The notes under the pieces: model-generated
The model's database searches: none
What the model saw: the letters and a program-made list of their open reading frames with translations, nothing else
Told to the model about the DNA's origin: nothing
Part shown: positions 30,104-40,553 of the stretch, in pieces
Numbering within the stretch: position 1 is the stretch's first letter
Layout of the letters: every line of letters begins with the position of its first letter
Assembly: GCF_004115925.1 (NCBI RefSeq)
Contig: NZ_SDDX01000001.1
Coordinates: 310,001-374,000 of the forward strand
DNA: 64,000 nt
Direction of reading: 5' to 3'
DNA from: Lelliottia nimipressuralis
GTDB taxonomy: Bacteria; Pseudomonadota; Gammaproteobacteria; Enterobacterales; Enterobacteriaceae
Made by a program: the position numbers and the translations under genes

Positions 30104-30988
30104 TTAGCGTTTAACGATTTTGATGGTCTGACCCAGGCGGGATGGTTTATCCGCGCTGGTTTTCTGCGGTGCGGTGACGCACGCGGTTTCGACGCAGACA
30201 AAGGTTTTATACCCGTCGTCCGGTACATCAGCCATGCTCACAGAGAGCGCCGGGCCTGGGTTCCAGCCCACCACATTGCTGTGATGGTGGTGAACCACTT
30301 CAATACCACGGTTGAGCGCCGCATCGTGGATCACGCTGCAGGCTTCCGGGTTCAGATAGACGCGGTCGGTACGATCCGGGAAGGTCTGCACACCGTCGCT
30401 CAGTTTACCTTCTTTCGCGTTATCCACTTTATCGATAAAGCGATCGCCAAAGCCGCTCACTTTCACATCCGCAATGTCACCGACGTTGAAATAGGTGTGC
30501 AGGGCAGAGGTGGTTTCAAACTCACCGTGTGCTTCCAGCTCAATTTCACAGGTTTGACCCAGTTTGAAGCGGGCATACAGCGTGAAGTCATGCGGCCACA
30601 GCGCGCGGGTTTCGTCGTTGCTTTGCAGTTCGAAGGTCAGCACGGCGCCGTTATCATCTTCGTTGTGCGCTTTCAGCGTCCACTGTTGGTTACGGGCAAA
30701 ACCGTGCGCTGGCAGGCCTGCTTCAGCGGCAGGGCCGAACCACGGCCAGCAGATAGGTACGCCACCGCGAATCGCCGCCCCTTTCTTGAAAGAGGTCGCT
30801 GCGCTCAGCCACAGGCCTTCTTCTTCGCCTTCTGGTTTCCACGAGAGCAGGTGGGCGCCATTGAGGGCCACAGAGGCTTTCACGCGCGGGTGATCGACGA
30901 CAATAATATCCGCGCCATCAATCTGGCGGCGGGAGAGTACAGGGGTAAGTTGTTCGACTACTGGAAGTGCAAAAATTTTGTGAATCAT
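30104..30988 (-). CDS. yeaD: YeaD D-hexose-6-phosphate mutarotase
   Basis: 294-residue aldose-1-epimerase-family protein interconverting alpha and beta glucose-6-phosphate. Catalytic His and Glu are expected in PAHGFAR and in VGWNPGP/ETA regions, which are intact; the phosphate-binding RGGVPICWPWFG is present. Its length equals the E. coli protein. It follows gapA on the same strand but behind a terminator. Confidence 0.94.
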   Translation of the reverse strand: MIHKIFALPVVEQLTPVLSRRQIDGADIIVVDHPRVKASVALNGAHLLSWKPEGEEEGLWLSAATSFKKGAAIRGGVPICWPWFGPAAEAGLPAHGFARNQQWTLKAHNEDDNGAVLTFELQSNDETRALWPHDFTLYARFKLGQTCEIELEAHGEFETTSALHTYFNVGDIADVKVSGFGDRFIDKVDNAKEGKLSDGVQTFPDRTDRVYLNPEACSVIHDAALNRGIEVVHHHHSNVVGWNPGPALSVSMADVPDDGYKTFVCVETACVTAPQKTSADKPSRLGQTIKIVKR

Positions 30989-31013
30989 TACGCAATCCTC
31001 TGTCTTTAAGCAT

Positions 31014-31045
31014 AAAAAAAGGCGACCGAGGTCGCCTTTTTGGAT
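31014..31045 (-). terminator. Rho-independent terminator of gapA
   Basis: Stem AGGCGACC / GGTCGCCT region with A-runs on one side and T-runs on the other; on the minus strand it ends in seven T. It lies 22 bases after the gapA stop. Confidence 0.9.
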
Positions 31046-31062
31046 CAGTATCTCATCTCAAC

Positions 31063-32070
<1,008 letters not shown>

Positions 32071-32101
32071 CTATTTGTTAGTGAATAAAAGGTTGCCTGT
32101 A

Positions 32102-32129
32102 AAATTACAAAAACCTTACGCAGCGTCAA
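32102..32129 (-). promoter_or_regulatory. gapA P1 promoter
   Basis: On the minus strand TTGACG-N16-TAATTT (32129 to 32102), at the position and with the sequence context of E. coli gapA P1. An overlapping upstream stretch (CACGATTCCGC) resembles half of a Cra site. Confidence 0.75.
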
Positions 32130-32264
32130 GCGGAATCGTGTCAATCATTGCGACAAATCAATCCTGCGCATAACCTTTGTGCGACTGACAGCCTCACTTT
32201 CCCTTTGAGCTAGCAACCACATGGGGGCTGCGCCCGGGATTTTAAAGGGCTATCAGGATAAATA

Positions 32265-32280
32265 TGTGAGCAAGATCACA
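32265..32280. promoter_or_regulatory. CRP site in the gapA-msrB intergenic region
   Basis: TGTGAGCAAGATCACA matches the CRP consensus TGTGA-N6-TCACA at all ten conserved bases. It lies in the 340-base gap between divergent gapA and msrB and could serve upstream gapA promoters, as known in E. coli, and perhaps msrB, whose extended -10 (TGTTAGAAT) is at 32348-32356. Confidence 0.75.
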
Positions 32281-32398
32281 ATTGCCTGACTGCCGTACCG
32301 CAACGCATAAGTTTAGAACAAAAGTTCACACTTCAGTGTTAATGTTTTGTTAGAATTCGCGATGAAAGGTATCTGTTTCTACAGCGAGATCTGAGCAT

Positions 32399-32812
32399 AT
32401 GTCGAATCAACGTAACCCTGACGAACTCAAAAAAAATCTAACAGAAATGCAGTTCTACGTGACGCAGAACCACGGAACTGAACCCCCATTCACCGGGCGT
32501 TTGCTGCACAATAAGCGCGATGGCGTCTATCACTGTCTGGTATGCGATGCACCGCTGTTTAATTCCCAGTCAAAATATGATTCTGGCTGCGGCTGGCCGA
32601 GCTTTTACGAGCCTGTCAGCGACGAGGCCATCCGCTATTTAACGGACTCTTCACACGGTATGCAGCGCACAGAAATCCGCTGCGGAAACTGCGATGCTCA
32701 TCTCGGACACGTTTTCCCGGATGGACCACAGCCTACGGGTGAGCGTTTCTGTGTAAATTCGGCGTCGATGAGCTTCTCTGATGACGAAAATGGCGACCAG
32801 ACCAAAGGTTGA
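32399..32812 (+). CDS. msrB: MsrB methionine-R-sulfoxide reductase
   Basis: 137 residues, as in E. coli. Repairs the R epimer of methionine sulfoxide using thioredoxin. Zinc-binding cysteines are in CLVCDAP and [12 protein letters not shown]; the catalytic Cys is in RFCVNSASM (about residue 118). It is the ordinary cysteine form (not selenocysteine). It is divergent from gapA, and yeaC follows on the same strand after 41 bases. Confidence 0.96.
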   Translation: MSNQRNPDELKKNLTEMQFYVTQNHGTEPPFTGRLLHNKRDGVYHCLVCDAPLFNSQSKYDSGCGWPSFYEPVSDEAIRYLTDSSHGMQRTEIRCGNCDAHLGHVFPDGPQPTGERFCVNSASMSFSDDENGDQTKG

Positions 32813-32853
32813 AAAACCGATTCAGCAAATTATTCCATCACAGCGGATTTCTC

Positions 32854-33132
32854 ATGAATATTGATGACATGATTAACAGTATGACGCCGGACGTGTATCA
32901 GCGTCTGGTGACAGCCGTAGAACTGGGGAAATGGCCGGATGGCGTGGCGCTCACGGCAGAGCAAAAAGAGAACAGCCTGCAGCTGGTGATGCTGTGGCAG
33001 GCGCGCAATAACAGCGACGCACAGCACATGACCATCGACACGAAAGGCCAGATGGTGATGAAGAGTAAGCGCGAGCTGAAGGAAGACTTTGGCATCACGC
33101 CAAAACCGATTGCGACGATGAAAATGCAGTAA
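32854..33132 (+). CDS. yeaC: YeaC, DUF1315 protein
   Basis: 92-residue cytoplasmic protein of unknown function, matching E. coli YeaC (MNIDDMINSMTPDVYQRLVT...). The start at 32854 fits the family. A longer frame begins inside the msrB stop but lacks similarity. The arrangement msrB-yeaC is conserved. Confidence 0.92.
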   Translation: MNIDDMINSMTPDVYQRLVTAVELGKWPDGVALTAEQKENSLQLVMLWQARNNSDAQHMTIDTKGQMVMKSKRELKEDFGITPKPIATMKMQ

Positions 33133-33138
33133 CCACAG

Positions 33139-33165
33139 GCCGGGCAAGCGCCAACGCTGCCCGGC
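33139..33165. repeat. REP element after yeaC
   Basis: GCCGGGC ... GCCCGGC arms with the core AAGCGCCAACGCT, typical of enterobacterial REP sequences. It lies in the 40-base gap between the converging yeaC and chitinase genes. Confidence 0.75.
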
Positions 33166-33172
33166 AATGGGG

Positions 33173-34426
33173 TTAGTGCTTAATCCCTAACGACGTCGCT
33201 AACTGCTTCGCCAGCTGGTTGTGGTCGTCCGCGCCATACTCCCAGAACATCGCGCCACCCAGACCTTTCTCTTTGATGTACTGCGCCTTCAGGTCGACCG
33301 AACGCGGGTTTTCGTACGACAGAGCGAACAGTTCCTTGCCCTCCGCCGATTTCACCGACAGCCACGGCACTTTCGCCTGATCGTCCCAGTGCTCGGTAAA
33401 GCGTTTCTGCGGATCGTTAATCAGCTTGCTGACAATATCGTTGTACTTCACGTAGGTATCTTTGGTGAGGTCATAGCCCAACGCCTTGAACAATCCGATC
33501 TCCTGAGCACCGAAGTACGGCTGTGTCACCGGATTTTTCTCAGCATCTGCTTTTGTCCAGTCGATTCCAGGCTCCACGCTGCGTTTTGGCACGCGCCCGT
33601 AAAAACCAATCCCTAAATTCATCTGCTCAGGTTTCAGCCCGGCAGCGAGGTAGTTGTTGACTACAAAATCAGCACTGTATTTGTCCGCTGCGGCCACAGT
33701 CGGCCACTTAGTGGAGTCATACAAATTCGAGTTAAAATACTGCGTGCCGTAGGCCATATCGTAGGTCATCAGATTGATGTAGTTCAGATATGGCGCGATC
33801 GCTTTGACGTCGACCCAGCTTTTAGGGCTTTCCGCATTTGCCCCCAGGGCGACAGTCACCAGCTTCTCTTTCGGCAGCGCTTCGCGGATCTCCTTCAGCA
33901 GGGCGGTGAAGTTGTCTTTATCGGCGGGCTGCTTATCCACCAGACCCCACGCACCGTTCACCGGGTACTCCCAGTCGAGATCGATGCCATCAAGTCCGTA
34001 GGTCGTGACGATCTCCTGCACGGAGCGAATAAACACGGCGCGGCTCTCTTTACTATCCGCTGCGCCGGAGAATCCGCGCGCGCCCCAGCCACCAACAGAG
34101 AGCAAGACTTTAAGCTGTGGGTTTTGCTTACGCAGTTCAGGGATTTTATGCAGATCGGCGGTTACCTTCGGCGAGAGCCAGATTTGGTGCAGCTTACTGG
34201 CGTCTTTCAGCGCGGCGTTTGTTTCACCCGCTTCGTTGTTATAGATAAGACCAAACGAGTAGTTGAGATGGGTAATCTGGCGAACATCCAGCTTATCAAT
34301 GTCACCTCCCGGCCCGGCAGTGACATCGCCGCCACCGTTGAAGTAGCCGACGGACATCAGGTCAGCCGCAAAAAGGGCTGGAGCGCAGAGCAGGGGTAAG
34401 GCTGCCATCACAGGCAATAGCTTCAT
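33173..34426 (-). CDS. Secreted glycoside hydrolase family 18 chitinase
   Basis: 417-residue exported enzyme. The signal peptide is residues 1-20 or 21 (LPVMAALPLLCAPALFA). The GH18 barrel carries the full catalytic motif DGIDLDWE at 146-153 with acid Glu153, then the substrate-binding MTYDMAYG and the C-terminal GAMFWEYGADD. No separate chitin-binding module is present, suggesting a periplasmic or small secreted enzyme acting on chito-oligomers. E. coli has ydjE-ydjL at this place instead. A hairpin followed by a U-run stands directly in front of the start. The chitobiose PTS genes (chb) are about 29 kb away. Confidence 0.92.
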   Translation of the reverse strand: MKLLPVMAALPLLCAPALFAADLMSVGYFNGGGDVTAGPGGDIDKLDVRQITHLNYSFGLIYNNEAGETNAALKDASKLHQIWLSPKVTADLHKIPELRKQNPQLKVLLSVGGWGARGFSGAADSKESRAVFIRSVQEIVTTYGLDGIDLDWEYPVNGAWGLVDKQPADKDNFTALLKEIREALPKEKLVTVALGANAESPKSWVDVKAIAPYLNYINLMTYDMAYGTQYFNSNLYDSTKWPTVAAADKYSADFVVNNYLAAGLKPEQMNLGIGFYGRVPKRSVEPGIDWTKADAEKNPVTQPYFGAQEIGLFKALGYDLTKDTYVKYNDIVSKLINDPQKRFTEHWDDQAKVPWLSVKSAEGKELFALSYENPRSVDLKAQYIKEKGLGGAMFWEYGADDHNQLAKQLATSLGIKH

Positions 34427-34443
34427 AACGTATCCTCTTTGAC

Positions 34444-34475
34444 TAAAAAAAAGTACGTCACATCAGGGATGTGAC
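34444..34475 (-). terminator. Hairpin and U-run in the chitinase leader
   Basis: On the minus strand the perfect stem GTCACATC / GATGTGAC (loop CCT) is followed after GTAC by eight T, only 18 bases before the chitinase ATG. It has the form of an intrinsic terminator or attenuator in the 5' leader. It could also be an operator palindrome. Confidence 0.5.
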
Positions 34476-34657
34476 AAAAAATAGCCAAATGAGGATAGCA
34501 GTGCCGCTTCGCTGAAACTGCGAGAGAGGTTGAATTTTTGTTATACGGGAAACAAAAGGCTGTTAACGGCAGGAAACGCAGCGCGTAACTGTCCGAAAGC
34601 GTAAAGGGCGACTAAAGCTATCGTGAGGCGTGGGAAACGGTGAGGCGTAGGAAATTT

Positions 34658-34684
34658 GGCCGGGCAGCGTTGTCATGCCCGGCC
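34658..34684. repeat. REP-like inverted repeat after yajD
   Basis: GGCCGGGCA / TGCCCGGCC, 9-bp arms around nine bases, 12 bases past the yajD stop. It is probably a REP unit and may protect the yajD mRNA end. Confidence 0.65.
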
Positions 34685-34696
34685 ATCAGTGCAGGA

Positions 34697-35041
34697 TTAC
34701 TTCTTATCAATCATCGCTTTCAGATTGGCAAACGGGTTGTATTTCGCTTCCCCGACGCTCTTCTGCGCATCTTCACCCGCGACGACGGTGGAACCGTACA
34801 GGTCGGCTTCCGTGTATTTGGAATGCTCATGATCGTGGCAGAACAGGCATAACATCTCCCAGTTGCTGCCGTCTTCCGGGTTATTGGAGTGATCGTGATC
34901 GATATGGTGAACCGTCAGCTCACGCAGGTTGGAATAGACAAATTCGCGGCTACAGCGACCGCATACCCACGGAAAAAGCTTCAGTGCCTTTTCACGGTAA
35001 CCGACTTCAAGCCGGGCATAGTTTTTTGGGATAAAAGCCAT
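34697..35041 (-). CDS. yajD: YajD, HNH nuclease-family protein
   Basis: 114-residue protein matching E. coli YajD. It has the zinc site CGRCSREF plus CLFCHDHEHSKY, and the HNH core LTVHHIDHDHSNNPEDGSNW with its histidine pair at about residues 46-50. Family members are predicted nucleases; no activity is known for YajD. In E. coli it lies far away near tsx, so its place here between pncA and a chitinase reflects rearrangement or transfer. Confidence 0.9.
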   Translation of the reverse strand: MAFIPKNYARLEVGYREKALKLFPWVCGRCSREFVYSNLRELTVHHIDHDHSNNPEDGSNWEMLCLFCHDHEHSKYTEADLYGSTVVAGEDAQKSVGEAKYNPFANLKAMIDKK

Positions 35042-35083
35042 AAGAGTGGCCCTCCTGAATAAGATAAAAAATGGGAACCGCGC

Positions 35084-35725
35084 TTACGCCTGCGTCTCTT
35101 GCCAGTCGGAGAGGGTGTACAGCGTCGCACCAGCCGTCGACATCTCCATAAACGCCAGCGCGCTATCCTGCGCCTGAATATTCACGCCGCGACAGCCATC
35201 GGTGATGACGCTGACGTTATACCCCAGTTTTAGCGCATCGAGGACGGTGAACTTCACACAGTAATCCGTCGCCAGCCCCATCACGATCAGCTCGCCGATC
35301 TCATGATGGCGTAGCCACTCATCGAGCGCGGTTTTCTGTCGATGGCCGTTGTCGAAAAAGGCGCTGTAGCTGTCGATATTCGGATTTTCGCCTTTATGAA
35401 ACACCGCATCGATGGCCGCTTGATTCAGCAGCGGATGCAGTTCGGCCCCTTCGGTCTGCTGAATGCAGTGATCGGGCCAAAAGGTTTGCGCCAGACCGTC
35501 CAGCTCGCCCTGGGTAAACGGCTCGACATTGTGCTGGCTGGCAAAGCTGCCGTGATCCGCCGGATGCCAGTCCTGGCTTGCCACCACCGCCTCACCGCGT
35601 GCTTTACACCACGCAATCAGCGTATTGGCAACATCCACGGTGCTATCGCCACCGGCCACCGCCAGCGCGCCACCGGCGCAAAAATCATTTTGCAGATCGA
35701 CCAGCAGCAGGGCACGTTGCTTCAT
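35084..35725 (-). CDS. pncA: PncA nicotinamidase
   Basis: 213-residue isochorismatase-fold hydrolase converting nicotinamide to nicotinate in NAD salvage; it also activates pyrazinamide. Catalytic Asp is in LLVDLQNDF (about residue 10), Lys in VFHKGENP, and the nucleophile Cys in GLATDYCVKFT (about 156). Metal-binding His residues lie in ASQDWHPADHGSF. It follows ansA by 10 bases, so ansA-pncA form an operon, as in E. coli. Confidence 0.96.
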   Translation of the reverse strand: MKQRALLLVDLQNDFCAGGALAVAGGDSTVDVANTLIAWCKARGEAVVASQDWHPADHGSFASQHNVEPFTQGELDGLAQTFWPDHCIQQTEGAELHPLLNQAAIDAVFHKGENPNIDSYSAFFDNGHRQKTALDEWLRHHEIGELIVMGLATDYCVKFTVLDALKLGYNVSVITDGCRGVNIQAQDSALAFMEMSTAGATLYTLSDWQETQA

Positions 35726-35735
35726 AACACTCTCC

Positions 35736-36752
35736 TTATTCGTCCGGCGTCAGTTCGCCGCGCAGGTTTTGCATCATCGCGGTACGCATCGATTGCACGT
35801 CCAGATCCTGACTGAGTAAGTAATGAAGTTTAGTCAGGGTGGCCTCGACCGTCATATCGAACCCGCTGATCACCCCGGCATGCGCCAGCGCGTTGCCCGT
35901 GGCATATCCCCCCATATTCACTTTTCCTGACATGCACTGGGTGAGGTTAACCACCAGAATGCCGCGATCGCTCGCTTCCTGTAGCTCTTTCAGGAACTCG
36001 CCGTTCTGCGGCGCATTGCCCACGCCGTAGGAACGCAGGATCAGCGCTTTCACCGGCTGGCGCAGGAAGTTGCGCACCACGTCGGCAGAAATCCCCGGAT
36101 AAATCGTCACCACGCCAATCGGCTGTGGGGTGATCGGGTGAACAATCAGCTCGCCCGCCGTGTGCGGTGCCGGTGGTGTGCCCAGACGACGAATATGGAT
36201 ACCCGCCTCCAGCAGCGGCTGGAGGTTTGGCGACGCAAAGGCATCAAAACCGTCGGCGTGCGCTTTGGTGGTGCGGTTCCCGCGATAAAGTCGGTTGTTG
36301 AAGAACAGCGACACTTCATTGATCGGGTAATTGGCGGCGACATACAGGGAGTTGAGCAGATTGATCTGCCCGTCGGAGCGCAGCTCCGCCAGCGGGATCT
36401 GCGAGCCGGTCACGATCACCGGCTTGCCGAGGTTCTCCAGCATGAAGGAGAGCGCAGAGGCCGTAAACGCCATGGTGTCGGTGCCGTGCAGGATCACAAA
36501 GCCATCGTACTCGTCGTAATGGGCTTTGATATCTTCTGCGATATGCTGCCAGTCTTCCGGCGTCATATCTGAGGAGTCCATCAGCGGATCGTACTCGTGA
36601 ATGGTGAAGTCTGGCATCTCCTGGCGGTGGAACTCGGGCATCAGCGCGAGCTGGCGCTGGAGATGGCCGGAGACGGGAATATAGCCATTTTCAGAGCGCT
36701 GCATACCGATGGTCCCGCCGGTATACGCCACATAAATCGATTTCTTCTGCAT
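35736..36752 (-). CDS. ansA: AnsA cytoplasmic L-asparaginase I
   Basis: 338 residues, equal to the E. coli enzyme that hydrolyses asparagine to aspartate and ammonia in the cytoplasm. The first catalytic Thr is in AYTGGTIGMQ (about residue 14), the second in VILHGTDTMAFTAS (about 91). No signal peptide is present, distinguishing it from AnsB. It is followed at once by pncA and lies 62 bases after sppA. Confidence 0.96.
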   Translation of the reverse strand: MQKKSIYVAYTGGTIGMQRSENGYIPVSGHLQRQLALMPEFHRQEMPDFTIHEYDPLMDSSDMTPEDWQHIAEDIKAHYDEYDGFVILHGTDTMAFTASALSFMLENLGKPVIVTGSQIPLAELRSDGQINLLNSLYVAANYPINEVSLFFNNRLYRGNRTTKAHADGFDAFASPNLQPLLEAGIHIRRLGTPPAPHTAGELIVHPITPQPIGVVTIYPGISADVVRNFLRQPVKALILRSYGVGNAPQNGEFLKELQEASDRGILVVNLTQCMSGKVNMGGYATGNALAHAGVISGFDMTVEATLTKLHYLLSQDLDVQSMRTAMMQNLRGELTPDE

Positions 36753-36814
36753 GATAGTGTGTTCTTGTGCTTCAAAGAAAAATCCCCCCTTCGCGAGAAG
36801 AGGGGACAGGGTTT

Positions 36815-38671
36815 TTAGCGAACGTTAGCGCAGGTGAGGCAGAACGCGTAACGGTTTTGCGGATCGTTAAAGGCGGCGAGCTTATCGCTCTCGGCTTTTA
36901 CGACGCTTGCCGCGCTCGCCACTGGCGCAGGCAGATAGGCCTGAATTGCAGCAGGCAGCATCGCGCGCACTGAGCCGGACATGCTGTTCATCATCATATC
37001 CACAAACGTCGGCTCATCCTGATAATACGCAATGTGCCACTGTTTCAGTTTTGCCAGTTCGGCGGCTTTCGCGACGGCGTCATCGAAGTCGCCCAGGCTG
37101 TCGACCAGCCCATTGTTCTTCGCGTCCTGGCCGGTCCACACATGGCCCTGCGCGATTTTATCCACCTGCTCCGGCGTGGATTTACGGGAATCCGCCACCA
37201 GTGTGATAAAGCGCTTATAACCGTTCTCAATGCTGAGCTGCATCATCTGCGACACTTCCGGTGGCAGGGATTTGGTCACGGCCACATCCGCCAGCGGTGA
37301 CGTCGCAACGCCATCCGTATGCACACCCAGATAATCAAGGCTGTTTTCAACGGTATTAATAACGCCGAAGATACCGATAGAGCCGGTTAACGTACTCGGG
37401 TTTGCCACGATGTAGTTCGCTGGTGTGGAGATCCAGTAACCACCGGATGCCGCCATACCGCCCATCGACACCACCACCGGTTTGCCTGCAGCACGCGCAG
37501 CGGCCAGTTCCGCACGGATCACTTCCGAGGCGCTGACGCTGCCGCCAGGGCTGTTGACGCGCAGGACAATGGCTTTCACTTTCGGGTCCAGACGCGCATC
37601 GCGGATCTGCGACGCGGTCGTGTCACCGCCCACATTCCCCGGCGTCTCTTCACCGTCCATGATCGCGCCGTTGGCAAAGACCACGGCCACGCTGTCACCC
37701 GTCTCGTTCGGTTTTTTCGGCGTGTAATCGTAGAGGCTGATGGCGCTGTAGTTCTTGTCTTCTTTGCTCCAGCCAAACTGTTTGGTCAGCGCTTTTTCGA
37801 TCTCTGCGCTGGAGCCGAGGGTGTCGACCAGCTTGTTATCGAGCGCATATTTCGCCGTATCGCCGCCGACTTTAGTCAGGCCATCCAGCATCGCCTGTGC
37901 GCCCGGGAAGACCTGCTCAGGGGTGATCTGACGGTTCGCGGCCACGGTAGCCAGATAGTTCTGCCACAGCTCGCCGATCCAGCGGCTGTCCGCTTCACGG
38001 GCGGCAGGGGACATATCATCGCGAATAAACGGCTCAACGGCCGATTTATAGGTACCGACGCGGAACACGTGCGTGCTCACTTTCAGCTTATCCAGCAGCG
38101 ATTTGTAGTACAGCCCGTTGGTGGCAAAACCGTGCAGATCGACGGTACCCTGCGGGGAGAGCCAAATCTTGTTGGCAAAGCTCGCCAGATAATATTGCCC
38201 CTGGCTGTAGCTGTCGCCCACGGCAATCACCGGTTTACCGCTGTCGCGGAATTCACGCAGCGCTTTACCGATGTACTGCATCGACGGCTGATCGCCCCCG
38301 GCGAAGTTTTTCAGGTCCAGCACGATGCCGGTAATATTGCGATCGTCTTTCGCCTGACGAATAGCGTCGACGATATCAAACAGGGAGTTTTCCTGCATAC
38401 GATCGGAGGTGGAGCCAAGCAGCTGGCGGCCAATCACGCCCAGACGATTGCTGGTGGACGGCTTATCGACAATCACACCGGTGATGTCGAGCAGCAGCGC
38501 GCCGCGCTCGGAATGCTGCGCCTGGTTACTGCTGCTGATGTGCATCCACAGGCCCACACACACCAGAATCAGGAAGATGAAGAAGATATTCATCACCAGT
38601 TCGCGGACAAAATTGAGCAACCGCCACGTCCATTTAAAGAAACCGGCAAAAATTCGCCAAAGGGTTCGCAT
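36815..38671 (-). CDS. sppA: SppA signal peptide peptidase (protease IV)
   Basis: 618-residue inner-membrane tetrameric protease that degrades cleaved signal peptides. One N-terminal membrane anchor is at about residues 25-45 ([16 protein letters not shown]). Two S49 domains follow: the first supplies Lys209, the second the nucleophile Ser409 in [12 protein letters not shown]. The start at 38671 ([20 protein letters not shown]) gives the E. coli length. It is divergent from ydjA. Confidence 0.95.
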   Translation of the reverse strand: MRTLWRIFAGFFKWTWRLLNFVRELVMNIFFIFLILVCVGLWMHISSSNQAQHSERGALLLDITGVIVDKPSTSNRLGVIGRQLLGSTSDRMQENSLFDIVDAIRQAKDDRNITGIVLDLKNFAGGDQPSMQYIGKALREFRDSGKPVIAVGDSYSQGQYYLASFANKIWLSPQGTVDLHGFATNGLYYKSLLDKLKVSTHVFRVGTYKSAVEPFIRDDMSPAAREADSRWIGELWQNYLATVAANRQITPEQVFPGAQAMLDGLTKVGGDTAKYALDNKLVDTLGSSAEIEKALTKQFGWSKEDKNYSAISLYDYTPKKPNETGDSVAVVFANGAIMDGEETPGNVGGDTTASQIRDARLDPKVKAIVLRVNSPGGSVSASEVIRAELAAARAAGKPVVVSMGGMAASGGYWISTPANYIVANPSTLTGSIGIFGVINTVENSLDYLGVHTDGVATSPLADVAVTKSLPPEVSQMMQLSIENGYKRFITLVADSRKSTPEQVDKIAQGHVWTGQDAKNNGLVDSLGDFDDAVAKAAELAKLKQWHIAYYQDEPTFVDMMMNSMSGSVRAMLPAAIQAYLPAPVASAASVVKAESDKLAAFNDPQNRYAFCLTCANVR

Positions 38672-38838
38672 GTATTCTCCCAAACCAGATAATGACCGTT
38701 TCCGTCGCGACTGGACGGCAATGTGGGGTTATCGTAATGACCCAACCGTCACTTGTCAGCAGGAATCGCCCACTGCGCTGTAACAAATTCTGCTGTCGTG
38801 TTAATTTTGTGAGCAAATTTGAAGACAGGAGTGAATCA

Positions 38839-39390
38839 ATGGACGCACTTGAACTGCTTGTTAACCGTCGTAGCGCTTCTCGCCTGGCGGAACCTGCGCC
38901 TGCGGGCGAACAGCTGGAAAACATTCTGCGCGCCGGTATGCGCGCCCCGGATCACGGTACGCTCTCGCCGTGGCACTTCTTTATTATTGAAGGCGAAGGG
39001 CGCGACCGTTTCAGCACCTTGCTTGAGAATGGGGCGATGGCCGCCGAGCAGGATGAAAAAGCGATTGATAAAGCGCGCAATGCGCCGTTTCGCGCGCCGA
39101 TGATCATTGCGGTGGTGGCGAAATGTCAGCCGGAACATAAAGTGCCGGTCTGGGAGCAGGAGATGTCTGCAGGCTGCGCGGTGATGGCGATGCAAATGGC
39201 GGCTGTGGCTCAGGGCTTTAACGGCATCTGGCGCACCGGCCCGCTGACCGACAGCCCGGTGGTGCGCGAAGGGCTCTCCTGCGCCCAGCACGATAAAATC
39301 GTTGGCTTCCTCTACTTAGGTACGCCGCAGCTGAAAGCCTCGACCACCATTACAGCACCCGATACCGCCCCGTTCGTCACCCGTTTCTGA
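38839..39390 (+). CDS. ydjA: YdjA nitroreductase-family flavoprotein
   Basis: 183 residues, the length of E. coli YdjA, the smallest characterised nitroreductase-type NAD(P)H flavoprotein. FMN-binding motifs RRSASR and [13 protein letters not shown] are at residues 10-45; the C-terminal IVGFLYLG is typical. The natural substrate is unknown. The start at 38839 follows ACAGGAG; an earlier in-frame ATG would extend through the sppA promoter region. Confidence 0.93.
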   Translation: MDALELLVNRRSASRLAEPAPAGEQLENILRAGMRAPDHGTLSPWHFFIIEGEGRDRFSTLLENGAMAAEQDEKAIDKARNAPFRAPMIIAVVAKCQPEHKVPVWEQEMSAGCAVMAMQMAAVAQGFNGIWRTGPLTDSPVVREGLSCAQHDKIVGFLYLGTPQLKASTTITAPDTAPFVTRF

Positions 39391-39403
39391 TAATCGCACT
39401 AAA

Positions 39404-39442
39404 CTGTCTGGATTATGAGCAAGCGTCGCATAATTCAGACAG
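39404..39442 (+). repeat. Long stem-loop between ydjA and selD
   Basis: 14-bp stem CTGTCTGGATTATG / CATAATTCAGACAG (one G-U pair in RNA) around an 11-base loop. No U-run follows, so it is not a clear terminator; it may be an RNA-stability element or a regulatory structure in the selD leader. Confidence 0.5.
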
Positions 39443-39505
39443 TCATACTTACCTCATCACGGAATGAGCGCTACCATAGCGCGATTGCAATGACAGGAGA
39501 TGTCC

Positions 39506-40549
39506 ATGAGCGAGCAAACCATTCGTTTAACGCAATACAGCCACGGAGCGGGTTGCGGTTGTAAAATTTCTCCCAAAGTGCTGGAAACCATTCTGCACAG
39601 CGAACAGGCGAAGTTTGTCGACCCGAACCTGCTTGTCGGCAACGAAACGCGTGACGATGCAGCGGTATACGATTTAGGAAACGGCACCAGCATTATCAGC
39701 ACCACCGACTTCTTTATGCCGATTGTCGATAACCCGTTTGATTTCGGGCGCATCGCGGCGACCAACGCCATCAGCGACATCTTCGCGATGGGCGGTAAAC
39801 CGATCATGGCGATTGCTATTCTCGGCTGGCCGATCAACACCCTGGCGCCGGAAATTGCCCGCGACGTCATCGAGGGCGGCCGCTTTGCCTGCCAGCAGGC
39901 GGGGATCGCTCTGGCGGGTGGGCACTCTATTGATGCGCCGGAACCGATCTTCGGCCTCGCCGTCACCGGCGTCGTACCGACCGAACGCGTGAAGCGCAAC
40001 AGCACCGCGCAGGAAGGGTGCAAACTGTTCCTTACCAAGCCGTTGGGCATTGGCGTGCTCACCACCGCTGAGAAAAAATCCCTGCTCAAGCCCGAGCATA
40101 TCGGTCTTGCCACCGACGTGATGTGTCAGATGAACCTGGCGGGTGCGGCGTTCGCGAATATCGACGGCGTAAAAGCGATGACCGACGTCACCGGTTTTGG
40201 CCTGCTCGGCCACTTGAGCGAAGTTTGCCAGGGCGCGGGCGTGCAGGCACAGCTCTGGTATCAGGACATTCCAAAACTGCCGGGCGTGGAAGAGTACATC
40301 GCACAGGGGGCGGTGCCGGGCGGTACGCAGCGTAACTTTGCCAGCTACGGTCATCTGATGGGCGATATGCCGACGGAGTGGCGCGATCTGCTGTGCGATC
40401 CGCAAACCTCCGGCGGCCTCCTGCTGGCGGTCACGCCTGAAGCGGAAGCCGATGTCAAAGCCACCGCCGCGGAGTTTGGCATTACCCTGAGCGCCATCGG
40501 CGAGCTGGTCAGCGCGCGCGGCGGCCGTCCGATGATTGAGATACGTTAA
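39506..40549 (+). CDS. selD: SelD selenide, water dikinase
   Basis: 347 residues. Makes selenophosphate from selenide and ATP for selenocysteine and selenouridine. The essential Cys17 (with Cys19) and Lys20 lie in HGAGCGCK; this is a cysteine, not selenocysteine, form. The ATP-binding motif is [15 protein letters not shown]. The second of two tandem ATGs is chosen, six bases after AGGAG, and gives the E. coli length. topB follows after four bases. Confidence 0.96.
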   Translation: MSEQTIRLTQYSHGAGCGCKISPKVLETILHSEQAKFVDPNLLVGNETRDDAAVYDLGNGTSIISTTDFFMPIVDNPFDFGRIAATNAISDIFAMGGKPIMAIAILGWPINTLAPEIARDVIEGGRFACQQAGIALAGGHSIDAPEPIFGLAVTGVVPTERVKRNSTAQEGCKLFLTKPLGIGVLTTAEKKSLLKPEHIGLATDVMCQMNLAGAAFANIDGVKAMTDVTGFGLLGHLSEVCQGAGVQAQLWYQDIPKLPGVEEYIAQGAVPGGTQRNFASYGHLMGDMPTEWRDLLCDPQTSGGLLLAVTPEAEADVKATAAEFGITLSAIGELVSARGGRPMIEIR

Positions 40550-40553
40550 TTCG

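Noticed and set aside
40544-40553. Earlier in-frame start for topB before the selD stop
   Set aside because: The extra residues have no counterpart in the family and the ATG at 40554 gives the conserved N-terminus [12 protein letters not shown].
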